DNA from: JBFFSQ01 sp041572275
Lineage (GTDB): Bacteria > Pseudomonadota > Gammaproteobacteria > SZUA-229
Length of the DNA stretch: 13,148 nt
Reading direction: 5' to 3'
Assembly: GCA_041572275.1 (NCBI GenBank)
Contig: JBFFSQ010000071.1
Span: forward strand, 1 to 13,148
How positions within the stretch are numbered: the first letter of the stretch is position 1; each line of letters begins with the position of its first letter. Position numbers and translations under genes: made by a program. The notes under the pieces were generated by a model that searched no databases, was not told the origin of the DNA, and saw only the letters and a list, made by a program, of their open reading frames with translations. Shown here piece by piece: positions 1-6,503 of this stretch.

Positions 1-106
1 CCTTTGGCAAGTAAACAAATCTGGAAAAAGCGCTTTAAAAGCTCAGCCATTCGATATTTTCGGTTATCATTAGTCGTAACTGGATAATATAACCTTTTGA
101 TTACAC

Positions 107-1135
107 ATGAAACTCACAATCACCCGGCCAGATGACTGGCATCTACATGTCCGTGACGGCAATGTTCTCGCAGACCTTATTCCCTTTACTGCTCGGCAAT
201 TTGCCCGTGCCATCATCATGCCGAATCTGACACCACCGGTGACCACCGTAGAGCAGGCCCTGTCCTACCGGGAACGTATTCTACAAGCTATCCCCGCAAA
301 CAACCGTTTCGAGCCATTAATGACGCTCTATCTGACCAACAACACCCCGGCTGATGAAATCCGGCGCGCCCATGACAGCTCCCACATACATGCGGTTAAA
401 CTCTACCCCGCTGGCGCTACCACGAATTCTGATGCTGGTGTCACTAATATCAAGAATTGTTACTCTGCACTGGAAGCTATGCAGGACTGCGGTATGCCGC
501 TACTGGTACACGGTGAAGTGGTCGACCCCGATGTTGATGTCTTTGATCGAGAAAAAGTCTTCATCGACCGTGTACTGGCTCCAACCCTGAAAGACTTTCC
601 TGAACTAAAAGTCGTTTTTGAGCACATCACCACAAAACAGGCAGCAGCCTTTGTCAGTGAAGGCGATGAACGCATCGCAGCCACCATTACGCCGCAACAC
701 TTACTCTATAACCGCAATGCCATTTTTAAAGGGGGTATCCGCCCCCATTATTATTGCCTGCCGATACTCAAACGCGAGGAACACCGTGAAGCACTGGTCA
801 AGGTAGCCACGTCTGGGAGTAAAAAATTCTTCCTGGGTACCGATAGTGCTCCCCATGCACAAAACAAAAAAGAAAATGCCTGTGGTTGTGCCGGAATCTT
901 TTCTGCACCGTTAGCCATTGAACTCTATACCCGGATCTTTGACAGCCACAATGCGCTCGACAAACTGGAAGCGTTCGCCAGTTTCAATGGTGCTGACTTC
1001 TATGGCCTGCCACGCAATACGGACAGCCTCACCCTGGAGAAAAAATCCTGGACCGTGCCGGAGGATTATCCATTAGCGGACGACCGGATTATTCCCTTAC
1101 ATGCCGGTGAAGTGGAAACCTGGAGCATCGTGTAA
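107..1135 (+). CDS. pyrC: Dihydroorotase, E. coli-type (class II)
   Basis: This enzyme catalyses the reversible cyclisation of N-carbamoyl-L-aspartate to L-dihydroorotate, the third step of de novo pyrimidine synthesis, in the cytoplasm. The protein has 342 residues, close to the roughly 348 of the E. coli enzyme. All binuclear zinc ligands of the amidohydrolase fold are visible: HLH at residues 12-14 after a DDW motif, the lysine expected to be carboxylated (K98 in VKLYPAG), H135 (LVHGE), H173 (FEHITT) and the catalytic aspartate D246 (LGTDSAPH). The ATG at 107 places HxH at the usual distance from the N terminus. The ribosome binding site is not strong. It faces the minus-strand TraB-like gene, with 97 bp between the two stops. 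The gene looks complete. Identification is secure; class II rather than class I follows from length and the conserved N terminus. Confidence 0.97.
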   Translation: MKLTITRPDDWHLHVRDGNVLADLIPFTARQFARAIIMPNLTPPVTTVEQALSYRERILQAIPANNRFEPLMTLYLTNNTPADEIRRAHDSSHIHAVKLYPAGATTNSDAGVTNIKNCYSALEAMQDCGMPLLVHGEVVDPDVDVFDREKVFIDRVLAPTLKDFPELKVVFEHITTKQAAAFVSEGDERIAATITPQHLLYNRNAIFKGGIRPHYYCLPILKREEHREALVKVATSGSKKFFLGTDSAPHAQNKKENACGCAGIFSAPLAIELYTRIFDSHNALDKLEAFASFNGADFYGLPRNTDSLTLEKKSWTVPEDYPLADDRIIPLHAGEVETWSIV

Positions 1136-1232
1136 ACATTTAATTGTGCCTGACAGGTATCCGCATTGACCCGGATTATATTTAGTTCAACTGCACAGGT
1201 GTTCGAATGCCAGCTACAAGTTTCTACAGCGC

Positions 1233-2135
1233 TCAATACACGGGCGTCACGGAGTAGCCTGACTGCTCCAGCAAGTGCAAGACGCCCTGCTCACCCGGCA
1301 GATGCAGGGCGCCAATAGCAATAAAAGCATTCCCCTGCTGTAAAAAATGCTGCATCCGTTCGACCATGCGCTGGTTGCGCTGATCCAGCAATGCCAACAT
1401 CAAACGATTATCGATGTCACTCTCCGGATCATCGTACTGCTGTTGCATGTTCATGAGTGCAGCCAAATCCCCCGTCAGGTAAGACTCCAGCATCTGGGCA
1501 AACAGACCATCAATGAGTTCAAAGTCTGCAACAGACTTGTTTAGCATCCAGACCTGCTCATCGATACTGAGGGTATCAAATATGGCCATTTGTTCCTCGG
1601 CGGTTTCGAGGCCCAACAGTGGAATACTGCGCAGCGCTGCTCGACGATACAGCACCATATCCAGCGCATCACCGGCTCCCATCTGTCCCTCGGCAGGCAT
1701 CATCAGGATCATGATCACCACCCAGGGCCGCATGTGCTTTACCGCTGACTCAGGCAAACCTCGCTGCTGTTGCAGCAGCTGGATGAGACGATCATAGTCA
1801 GGGCGATCCATAACCGATGCCAGGGTACGACCATCATTGAAAAAACTACCACTGGTGATCGCACCCATAGCCTGGAAATTCATCAATACTTCCATCGCAA
1901 AGCGCTCCGCGTTTTTGAAGGCCTGTTCGGCCTCTGGAGCCAGGTTGATCACACGGGGATCCCCAACATGCATGGTTCCAAAAATATGGCTGGGAGACTG
2001 TCCCGGTTTTTCAATTTTCCACAACAGGCCTTTGGGGTGTAGAATGCGCCCTTGGTCAGCGGCTTGAATATTAACCTGTGGAATCGACAACGATCCCAGC
2101 AGGAATAGTATGATCAGCAATTTAAGTCGTTTCAT
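1233..2135 (-). CDS. TraB/PrgY/GumN-family secreted protein
   Basis: The protein belongs to the TraB/GumN family, some members of which are proposed metalloproteases; no function is established for this branch. From the chosen ATG (2135) it is 300 residues and starts MKRLKLLIILFLLG, a typical signal peptide with probable cleavage near QA-A around residue 25, so it should be periplasmic or membrane-anchored. Family motifs visible are FGTMHVGD (about 52-59), LLGLETAEEQ (about 163-172) and GALHLPG (255-261). The reading frame remains open upstream to a GTG at 2168 and an ATG at 2165, but those starts would put about ten extra residues before the basic n-region. No start has a strong Shine-Dalgarno sequence, so the choice rests on the signal peptide. 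The gene lies between pyrC and rnt but on the opposite strand, and its 5' end is only 48 bp from the rnt start, so the two promoters must lie close together or overlap. Confidence 0.85.
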   Translation of the reverse strand: MKRLKLLIILFLLGSLSIPQVNIQAADQGRILHPKGLLWKIEKPGQSPSHIFGTMHVGDPRVINLAPEAEQAFKNAERFAMEVLMNFQAMGAITSGSFFNDGRTLASVMDRPDYDRLIQLLQQQRGLPESAVKHMRPWVVIMILMMPAEGQMGAGDALDMVLYRRAALRSIPLLGLETAEEQMAIFDTLSIDEQVWMLNKSVADFELIDGLFAQMLESYLTGDLAALMNMQQQYDDPESDIDNRLMLALLDQRNQRMVERMQHFLQQGNAFIAIGALHLPGEQGVLHLLEQSGYSVTPVY

Positions 2136-2183
2136 AGGGATTATATATCCCATTACATTCAGCATCACCAGTAAAAGTTTATT

Positions 2184-2825
2184 ATGTCAGAAAACAAACC
2201 AGCCCCCATGTCACGGCGTTTTCGCGGTTTTCTACCCGTTGTGATCGATGTAGAAACCGGTGGTTTCAACCACAAGAAAGATGCCCTGCTTGAAGTGGCT
2301 GCGGTAACACTCAAACTGGACGACAATGGCATTATCAGTATCGATGAGCAGATTGCCAGACACCTGTTACCCTTTGAAGGGGCTAACATGGACCCAAAAT
2401 CCATGGAAGTGAATGGTATTGATCCGTACAACCCCTTTCGCATGGCAGTAGCAGAAAAAGACGGTCTCAGTGAAATTTTCCGGGCCATCCGCCATTCCAT
2501 GAAAAACAATGGCTGCAAACGCGCCATCATGGTGGGCCATAACACCATGATGGACCTGAACTTTATCAATGCTGCAGCTGAACGCTGCGGTCTGAATCGT
2601 AATCCATTCCACCCCTTCAGCACCTTCGATACCGTATCCCTGGCCGGCCTGGCCTATGGCCAGACGGTATTGGCACGAGCGGTACAGGCAGCAGGCATTG
2701 AATGGGAAAACGAAAATGCTCATTCTGCCGCCTATGACGCCTTCAAAACTGCAGAATTATTCTGCCTGATTATCAATCGCTGGCGCAAAACCAATGGCCA
2801 GATTTGGTCAGGTCCTAACGAATAA
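2184..2825 (+). CDS. rnt: Ribonuclease T
   Basis: RNase T is a DEDDh 3'-5' exoribonuclease that trims the 3' ends of tRNA (CCA end turnover) and other stable RNAs; the family enzyme acts as a dimer in the cytoplasm. The 213 residues match the usual length (E. coli about 215). The active-site set is complete and in order: D22 and E24 in IDVETGG, D124 in TMMDLNF, H180 and D185 in HSAAYDAFKTAE. The start at 2184 keeps the normal spacing of D22 from the N terminus; a second Met at residue 9 is possible but would shorten the protein. The ribosome binding site is weak (AGTAAAAG some 8 bases upstream). It follows pyrC in the same direction but is separated from it by the inverted TraB-like gene. Its coding sequence contains a perfect 11-bp inverted repeat, listed separately. 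Confidence 0.96.
   Translation: MSENKPAPMSRRFRGFLPVVIDVETGGFNHKKDALLEVAAVTLKLDDNGIISIDEQIARHLLPFEGANMDPKSMEVNGIDPYNPFRMAVAEKDGLSEIFRAIRHSMKNNGCKRAIMVGHNTMMDLNFINAAAERCGLNRNPFHPFSTFDTVSLAGLAYGQTVLARAVQAAGIEWENENAHSAAYDAFKTAELFCLIINRWRKTNGQIWSGPNE
2524..2553. repeat. 11-bp perfect inverted repeat inside rnt
   Basis: The arms CCATCATGGTG (2524-2534) and CACCATGATGG (2543-2553) are exact reverse complements separated by 8 bases (GGCCATAA). In RNA this would form a stable hairpin inside the rnt message. It encodes the IMVGHNTMMD stretch just at the catalytic aspartate D124, so it could simply follow from codon choice for that peptide. There is no T-run after it, so it is not a terminator. Confidence 0.6.
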
Positions 2826-2934
2826 CCGGATCAGTATCAATAACGGTTTGATTTTCATGACATTGCCTTGCTTTTTCACCTACACTTAAAATACATAAAA
2901 AAGTGACAATGGCCTAAATCGAATTGATGTAACA

Positions 2935-2943
2935 TGCTATAAA
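2935..2943 (+). promoter_or_regulatory. Candidate extended -10 promoter for the diguanylate cyclase gene
   Basis: TGCTATAAA at 2935-2943 matches an extended -10 element (TGn followed by TATAAA). It sits 46 bases before the ATG at 2989, giving a predicted leader of about 38 bases. No good -35 hexamer lies 16-18 bases upstream, which is common for extended -10 promoters. The rest of the 163-bp gap after rnt shows no other clear signal. This is a motif match only. Confidence 0.35.
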
Positions 2944-2988
2944 CCGTCAAAACTGTAGCAACTAATCAAAGCGTAATCGAAATCGACA

Positions 2989-3939
2989 ATGACCAATAAA
3001 GACGTATCCATTCTCATCGTGGATGACATGCAATTTAGCCGGGCTGTTGTGCAAGCCGCACTAAAAAAAGCAGGCTATACCAATATTCGTGTTGCCGAAA
3101 GTGCCGCTCAGGCGCTGGACGCCATGGAAAAACAACGAGCAGACGTGGTTTTAGCGGACTGGGTCATGCCGGAAATGGACGGTCTCGAACTCACCGACAT
3201 CATTCGTCAAATCGATGAAGAACTGGGGATCTATACCGCCATTATCCTGTTTACAGCCCAGGAAGGCATAGAACCGCTGGTAGAAGCATTCAGTCGAGGC
3301 GTCGACGATTACCTGTGTAAGCCACCCAATCCCCACGAACTCGCGGCCCGAGTCAATGCAGCCGCGCGTATTGCAGCACTACAGAATGACTCACTGGAGA
3401 CCTCGCGCCAGCTGGAAAACGCTGTCAAACAACTGGAAGAGATGGCACTCACTGACCCACTGACGGGCATTGGCAACCGACGCCTGCTCACCCGCCAGCT
3501 CGAATACCACCTGCTCGAAGCGTCAGCCCGCCAGGGTGGGGTCTGTTTCGTCATGTTTGATATCGATCATTTCAAACAGATCAATGACACTTATGGTCAC
3601 GATATTGGTGATGAGGTGCTGATTTCATTGTCGCGCCGTGTTCGTCGCACGGTACGGCCCACGGATCTGGTTGCCCGCATGGGCGGTGAAGAGTTTGGTA
3701 TTATCATGCACTACACTCGACCGGAGAATTTCAAACATACCACGCTGGATCGCGTATTAAGCAATATCAACCAGCGTCCGTTCAAAACCACCGCCGGTGA
3801 TTTGCACCTGACCGTTTCCATGGGTGTATGTTTCTACCAGGGTGAAGGTGAAAAACCGTCTGTACAAAACCTGATTAAATGCGCCGACGAAAAGCTTTAT
3901 GAAGCCAAGGCCAATGGCCGTAACCAAATTGTCGTCTAA
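2989..3939 (+). CDS. Response regulator with GGDEF domain (diguanylate cyclase)
   Basis: This is a two-domain cytoplasmic signalling protein of 316 residues predicted to make cyclic di-GMP from two GTP when its receiver is phosphorylated. The receiver domain (about 5-125) has the acidic pair D12/D13, phosphoacceptor D57 in LADWVMPEMDG, T89 and K111 (CKPP). A short helical linker (about 130-152) leads into the GGDEF domain (about 153-316), which opens with DPLTGIGNRR. The signature is GGEEF at 232-236, an active variant in the family. RPTD at 223-226, exactly five residues before it, is a product-inhibition I-site. This architecture resembles PleD/WspR-type cyclases, but with a single receiver. 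The ATG at 2989 has only a weak ribosome binding site. It ends at a strong hairpin shared with grxD. No cognate kinase is adjacent; the hybrid kinase at 4557 is a possible partner only by proximity. Confidence 0.93.
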   Translation: MTNKDVSILIVDDMQFSRAVVQAALKKAGYTNIRVAESAAQALDAMEKQRADVVLADWVMPEMDGLELTDIIRQIDEELGIYTAIILFTAQEGIEPLVEAFSRGVDDYLCKPPNPHELAARVNAAARIAALQNDSLETSRQLENAVKQLEEMALTDPLTGIGNRRLLTRQLEYHLLEASARQGGVCFVMFDIDHFKQINDTYGHDIGDEVLISLSRRVRRTVRPTDLVARMGGEEFGIIMHYTRPENFKHTTLDRVLSNINQRPFKTTAGDLHLTVSMGVCFYQGEGEKPSVQNLIKCADEKLYEAKANGRNQIVV

Positions 3940-3942
3940 CAA

Positions 3943-3979
3943 CAAAAAGGCCCGCACTGTTTCCAGCGCGGGCCTCTTT
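3943..3979. terminator. Bidirectional rho-independent terminator
   Basis: AGGCCCGC (3948-3955) pairs perfectly with GCGGGCCT (3968-3975). After one A/C mismatch the stem continues with CTG/CAG around a TTTC tetraloop. The stem is flanked by AAAAA on the left (U-run for minus-strand transcripts) and CTCTTT on the right (U-rich tail for plus-strand transcripts). It lies between the stops of the diguanylate cyclase gene (+) and grxD (-), so it can serve both convergent genes. Confidence 0.9.
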
Positions 3980-3998
3980 AAGTTCAAACAATCGAGCC

Positions 3999-4316
3999 TT
4001 AAGCCTTAACCGCTTCCTCAATCATCTTCTGCAACTCACCCTTCTCGAACATTTCCAGCGTAATATCACAGCCACCAATCAACTCACCGTTGATATATAC
4101 CTGTGGAAATGTTGGCCAGTCCGCATAGCGAGGCAGATTTTCAAAAATCTCTGGATCAGCCAGTACATTGCAATAGGCGAATTCGTGACCACACTGTTTC
4201 AAGGCTTCAGCTGTACGGCTGGAAAATCCACAGGATGGGAACTGAGGAGTACCTTTCATAAAGATGATGACAGGGCTTTTCTTAACCTGTTCATCAATTC
4301 GTTCTAAAACATCCAT
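3999..4316 (-). CDS. grxD: Monothiol glutaredoxin Grx4 (CGFS type)
   Basis: Grx4 is a small cytoplasmic protein that binds a [2Fe-2S] cluster at a dimer interface with glutathione and passes clusters to target proteins, often with BolA. From the ATG at 4316 it is 105 residues. The CGFS active site is at 29-32 after the conserved KGTPQFP (K21). WPTFPQVY (about 67-74) and GGCD (91-94) supply the glutathione-binding positions. The reading frame extends ten codons upstream to an ATG at 4346, but the start at 4316 is preferred: it has AAGAGGTG at the right distance and gives the normal N terminus. Full length and intact. It converges on the plus-strand cyclase gene with a shared terminator. Association with rnt and pyrC is, from memory, common in Pseudomonas-like genomes. 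Confidence 0.96.
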   Translation of the reverse strand: MDVLERIDEQVKKSPVIIFMKGTPQFPSCGFSSRTAEALKQCGHEFAYCNVLADPEIFENLPRYADWPTFPQVYINGELIGGCDITLEMFEKGELQKMIEEAVKA

Positions 4317-4347
4317 ACAGCACCTCTTAAAAATTAGAATTAACAAC

Positions 4348-4375
4348 TATATCGGGTCGAGTTTACGAATTTCAA
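4348..4375 (-). promoter_or_regulatory. Candidate promoter of grxD
   Basis: Read on the minus strand, TTGAAA (4370-4375) is a near-consensus -35 hexamer followed after 16 bases by GATATA (4348-4353), a weak -10. Transcription would start about 25 bases before the grxD ATG, leaving room for its AAGAGGTG ribosome binding site. The remainder of the 240-bp gap to the hybrid kinase gene is AT-rich and must hold that gene's promoter, but I could not pick one convincingly. Confidence 0.3.
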
Positions 4376-4556
4376 GCCCGTAGAAAACATAGTTTTACCG
4401 AATTTTTAGCTACTGTTATTCACTAAATCTACAATATATCCTTAATTTTCCATGAAACAGGGGCGTCTCCGGTATAAACCATCATAACCTGGCTAATAAT
4501 AGGCTATATTTCTGTATATACGTCGAAACATCATAGACCTCATTATTTGCTGCTAT

Positions 4557-6476
4557 ATGCCAGATACACCACTCACGTTGCTGCTTGTTGAAGACCAGGA
4601 AGATGATGTTCTGATGATTGCACGCGTGCTGAAAAAGAGCGGTTTCGACCTGCATTATCACCATGTCGATACGGCTTCAGCCATGGCTGAAGCACTCAAA
4701 ACCCATACAATTGATGCCATCATCTGCGATCATAGCATGCCGAGTTTTGGTTCCATCGATGCCCTGGAAATCCTCCGTGACTCAGGCCAGGACCTGCCTT
4801 TCATTATTGTCTCCGGGATGATCGACGACCAGTCAGCCGTGGCTGCGATGAAAGCTGGCGCCCATGACTATGTGCTCAAAGATAATCTGACCCGTCTGGT
4901 TCCTGCCCTATATCGAGAATTGCATGAAGCGGCAATACGCGCCGAGCATCGAAAGACCACGGACGAGCTACGCCTAAAAGAACAGGACCTCAGGCAAATC
5001 ATCAACAATATTGTCATTGGTATTCTGATTATCGATGAACAGGGTCGTATTCTCAGCATCAATCCATCGGCATGTAATATCTTTGGCTATCAGGAGCAGG
5101 AACTGGTCGGTCAGAATATCCAGGACTGTGTCCCCGCCCCCCATCAAGATACCACTGAAGACTACATGAGTAATTTTCTTATGTCCGGTCAGCACGCCAG
5201 TCCGATCAGAGAACTACTCGCTGAACATAAATCCGGCACCCTGTTCCCATTACATGTCGCCATTAACGAGCTACCTTCCAGCAATGAAGAACGCCGCTTC
5301 ATTTGCTCGTGTATGGATATCAGTAAACAGAAACTGCAGGAAGAACAGTTACGCCGCACACAGAAAATGGACGCCCTCGGCAAGCTTACCGGTGGTATTG
5401 CCCATGACTACAACAATATGCTGGGCATCATTCTCGGTTATGCTGACATGCTACAGCACGAGTTGGCGGACAATGAACGGCTGAGTCGTTTGACTGACCA
5501 TATTGTGCATGCCGGTGAGCGAGGCGCGAAACTGACACGCAAACTACTGACATTCTCCAAGGTCCAGGCCAGTAATACAGATGTCACCGACATCAACCGC
5601 ATCCTTAAAGATACTCGCCACATGCTGAACACTACACTGACTGCCCGTATTCAGCTCACTCTGGACCTGAACGACCAGCTGTGGACCACATTGCTGGACA
5701 AGAGCGACCTGGAAGATGCCACCATTAACCTCTGTATCAATGCGGCCCACGCCATGCCAGACGGCGGCCAGCTGACGCTCAGTACCGATAACCAGGTACT
5801 AGACGAAACAGACTGTGTGGCACTGGAAATCAGCCCGGGTGATTATGTCGCCTTTTCAATCACAGATACGGGCACTGGTATTGATAACGATACCATCAAC
5901 AAAATATTTGATCCGTTCTATACCACCAAGGCTGAAAAAGGCACCGGCCTCGGACTCAGCCAAGTCTACAGTTTTGTCCATCGCAGCAGAGGTACCATCA
6001 CCGTTGACTCAGAGCCTGGACAAGGCACCCGCTTTACCCTCTATTTTCCGCGCCACGGCGACTCGCACCAGCCAGCAGAAACAGACGAAATCCAGGGCAT
6101 GGCAAAAACACAGGGATCAGAATGCATTCTGGTGGTGGATGATGAGCCTGAACTTGCAACCCTGGTTAGTCACATTCTCAACAACGCAGGCTATCGAACC
6201 TTGATTGCCCACAATGCCGACGAAGCACTGGCTGAACTCCAGCAACAACATGTGGATCTAGTTATCTCAGATATCATCATGCCTGGCCTGGACGGCTATC
6301 AACTGGCCACTAAAATCAAAGAACTTCAGCCTGATATTAAAATTCAGCTCGTCAGTGGCTTTACCGATAACCTGCAGAGAAATCAGCGCGATGATGCGCT
6401 CCACCAAAACATCCTGTATAAGCCTTTCAAAGCCCTCGAGCTGTTACAGCATGTTCGTAAACTACTGGATAATTAA
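4557..6476 (+). CDS. Hybrid sensor histidine kinase (REC-PAS-HisKA-HATPase-REC)
   Basis: This 639-residue protein has no membrane segment and should be cytoplasmic. Domains in order: receiver 1 (about 5-122; E12/D13, D58 in ICDHSMP, S86, K108 in LKD); a helix to about 145; PAS (about 140-258, with IDEQGRILSINPSA and GYQEQELVG); dimerisation/phosphoacceptor domain with H283 in GGIAHDYNNML; ATPase domain with N box NLCINAAHAM (391-400), G1 box DTGTGI (437-442), F box FDPFYTTK and G2 box KGTGLGLS (461-468); then receiver 2 (about 522-637; D528/D529, D572 in ISDIIMP, K622 in YKPF). Kinase and both receivers keep all catalytic residues. The ATG at 4557 lacks an obvious Shine-Dalgarno sequence but is ideally placed for receiver 1. 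The N-terminal receiver suggests that another kinase feeds into it. Its output partner is unknown. It converges on the membrane sensor gene with a 27-bp gap lacking a clear terminator. Confidence 0.94.
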   Translation: MPDTPLTLLLVEDQEDDVLMIARVLKKSGFDLHYHHVDTASAMAEALKTHTIDAIICDHSMPSFGSIDALEILRDSGQDLPFIIVSGMIDDQSAVAAMKAGAHDYVLKDNLTRLVPALYRELHEAAIRAEHRKTTDELRLKEQDLRQIINNIVIGILIIDEQGRILSINPSACNIFGYQEQELVGQNIQDCVPAPHQDTTEDYMSNFLMSGQHASPIRELLAEHKSGTLFPLHVAINELPSSNEERRFICSCMDISKQKLQEEQLRRTQKMDALGKLTGGIAHDYNNMLGIILGYADMLQHELADNERLSRLTDHIVHAGERGAKLTRKLLTFSKVQASNTDVTDINRILKDTRHMLNTTLTARIQLTLDLNDQLWTTLLDKSDLEDATINLCINAAHAMPDGGQLTLSTDNQVLDETDCVALEISPGDYVAFSITDTGTGIDNDTINKIFDPFYTTKAEKGTGLGLSQVYSFVHRSRGTITVDSEPGQGTRFTLYFPRHGDSHQPAETDEIQGMAKTQGSECILVVDDEPELATLVSHILNNAGYRTLIAHNADEALAELQQQHVDLVISDIIMPGLDGYQLATKIKELQPDIKIQLVSGFTDNLQRNQRDDALHQNILYKPFKALELLQHVRKLLDN

Positions 6477-6503
6477 GACATTACCCTGCACTACAACAGG
6501 CAC

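Noticed and set aside
27..36. 10-bp palindrome AAAGCGCTTT upstream of pyrC
   Set aside because: Short, with no T-run and no known pyrC regulatory motif match; the upstream context is cut off by the window edge.
460..687. Antisense and out-of-frame open reading frames within pyrC and the other large genes
   Set aside because: They lie wholly inside genes with clear family motifs, lack recognisable domains and ribosome binding sites, and are overlap artefacts.
1136..1232. Terminator between convergent pyrC and the TraB-like gene
   Set aside because: No GC-rich stem followed by a T-run was found on either strand.
2136..2168. Longer N terminus for the TraB-like protein, starting at the GTG at 2168 or ATG at 2165
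   Set aside because: It would put ten or eleven residues before a normal signal peptide, and no better ribosome binding site supports it. It cannot be fully excluded.
2826..2850. Hairpin AACCG...CGGTT followed by TTTGATTTT after rnt
   Set aside because: A five-base stem with a long loop is too weak to call as a terminator.
4317..4346. Upstream ATG at 4346 as the grxD start
   Set aside because: The ATG at 4316 has a strong AAGAGGTG at proper spacing, which would lie inside the longer reading frame, and gives the normal family N terminus.
4491..4506. Direct repeat GGCTA-N6-GGCTA upstream of the hybrid kinase gene, with an 11-base period
   Set aside because: Five-base arms in an AT-rich gap are easily due to chance; no promoter element could be placed relative to them.
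6477..6503. Terminator between the convergent hybrid kinase and membrane sensor genes
   Set aside because: Only weak CTG/CAG pairing is visible in the 27-bp gap; not supportable as a hairpin terminator.
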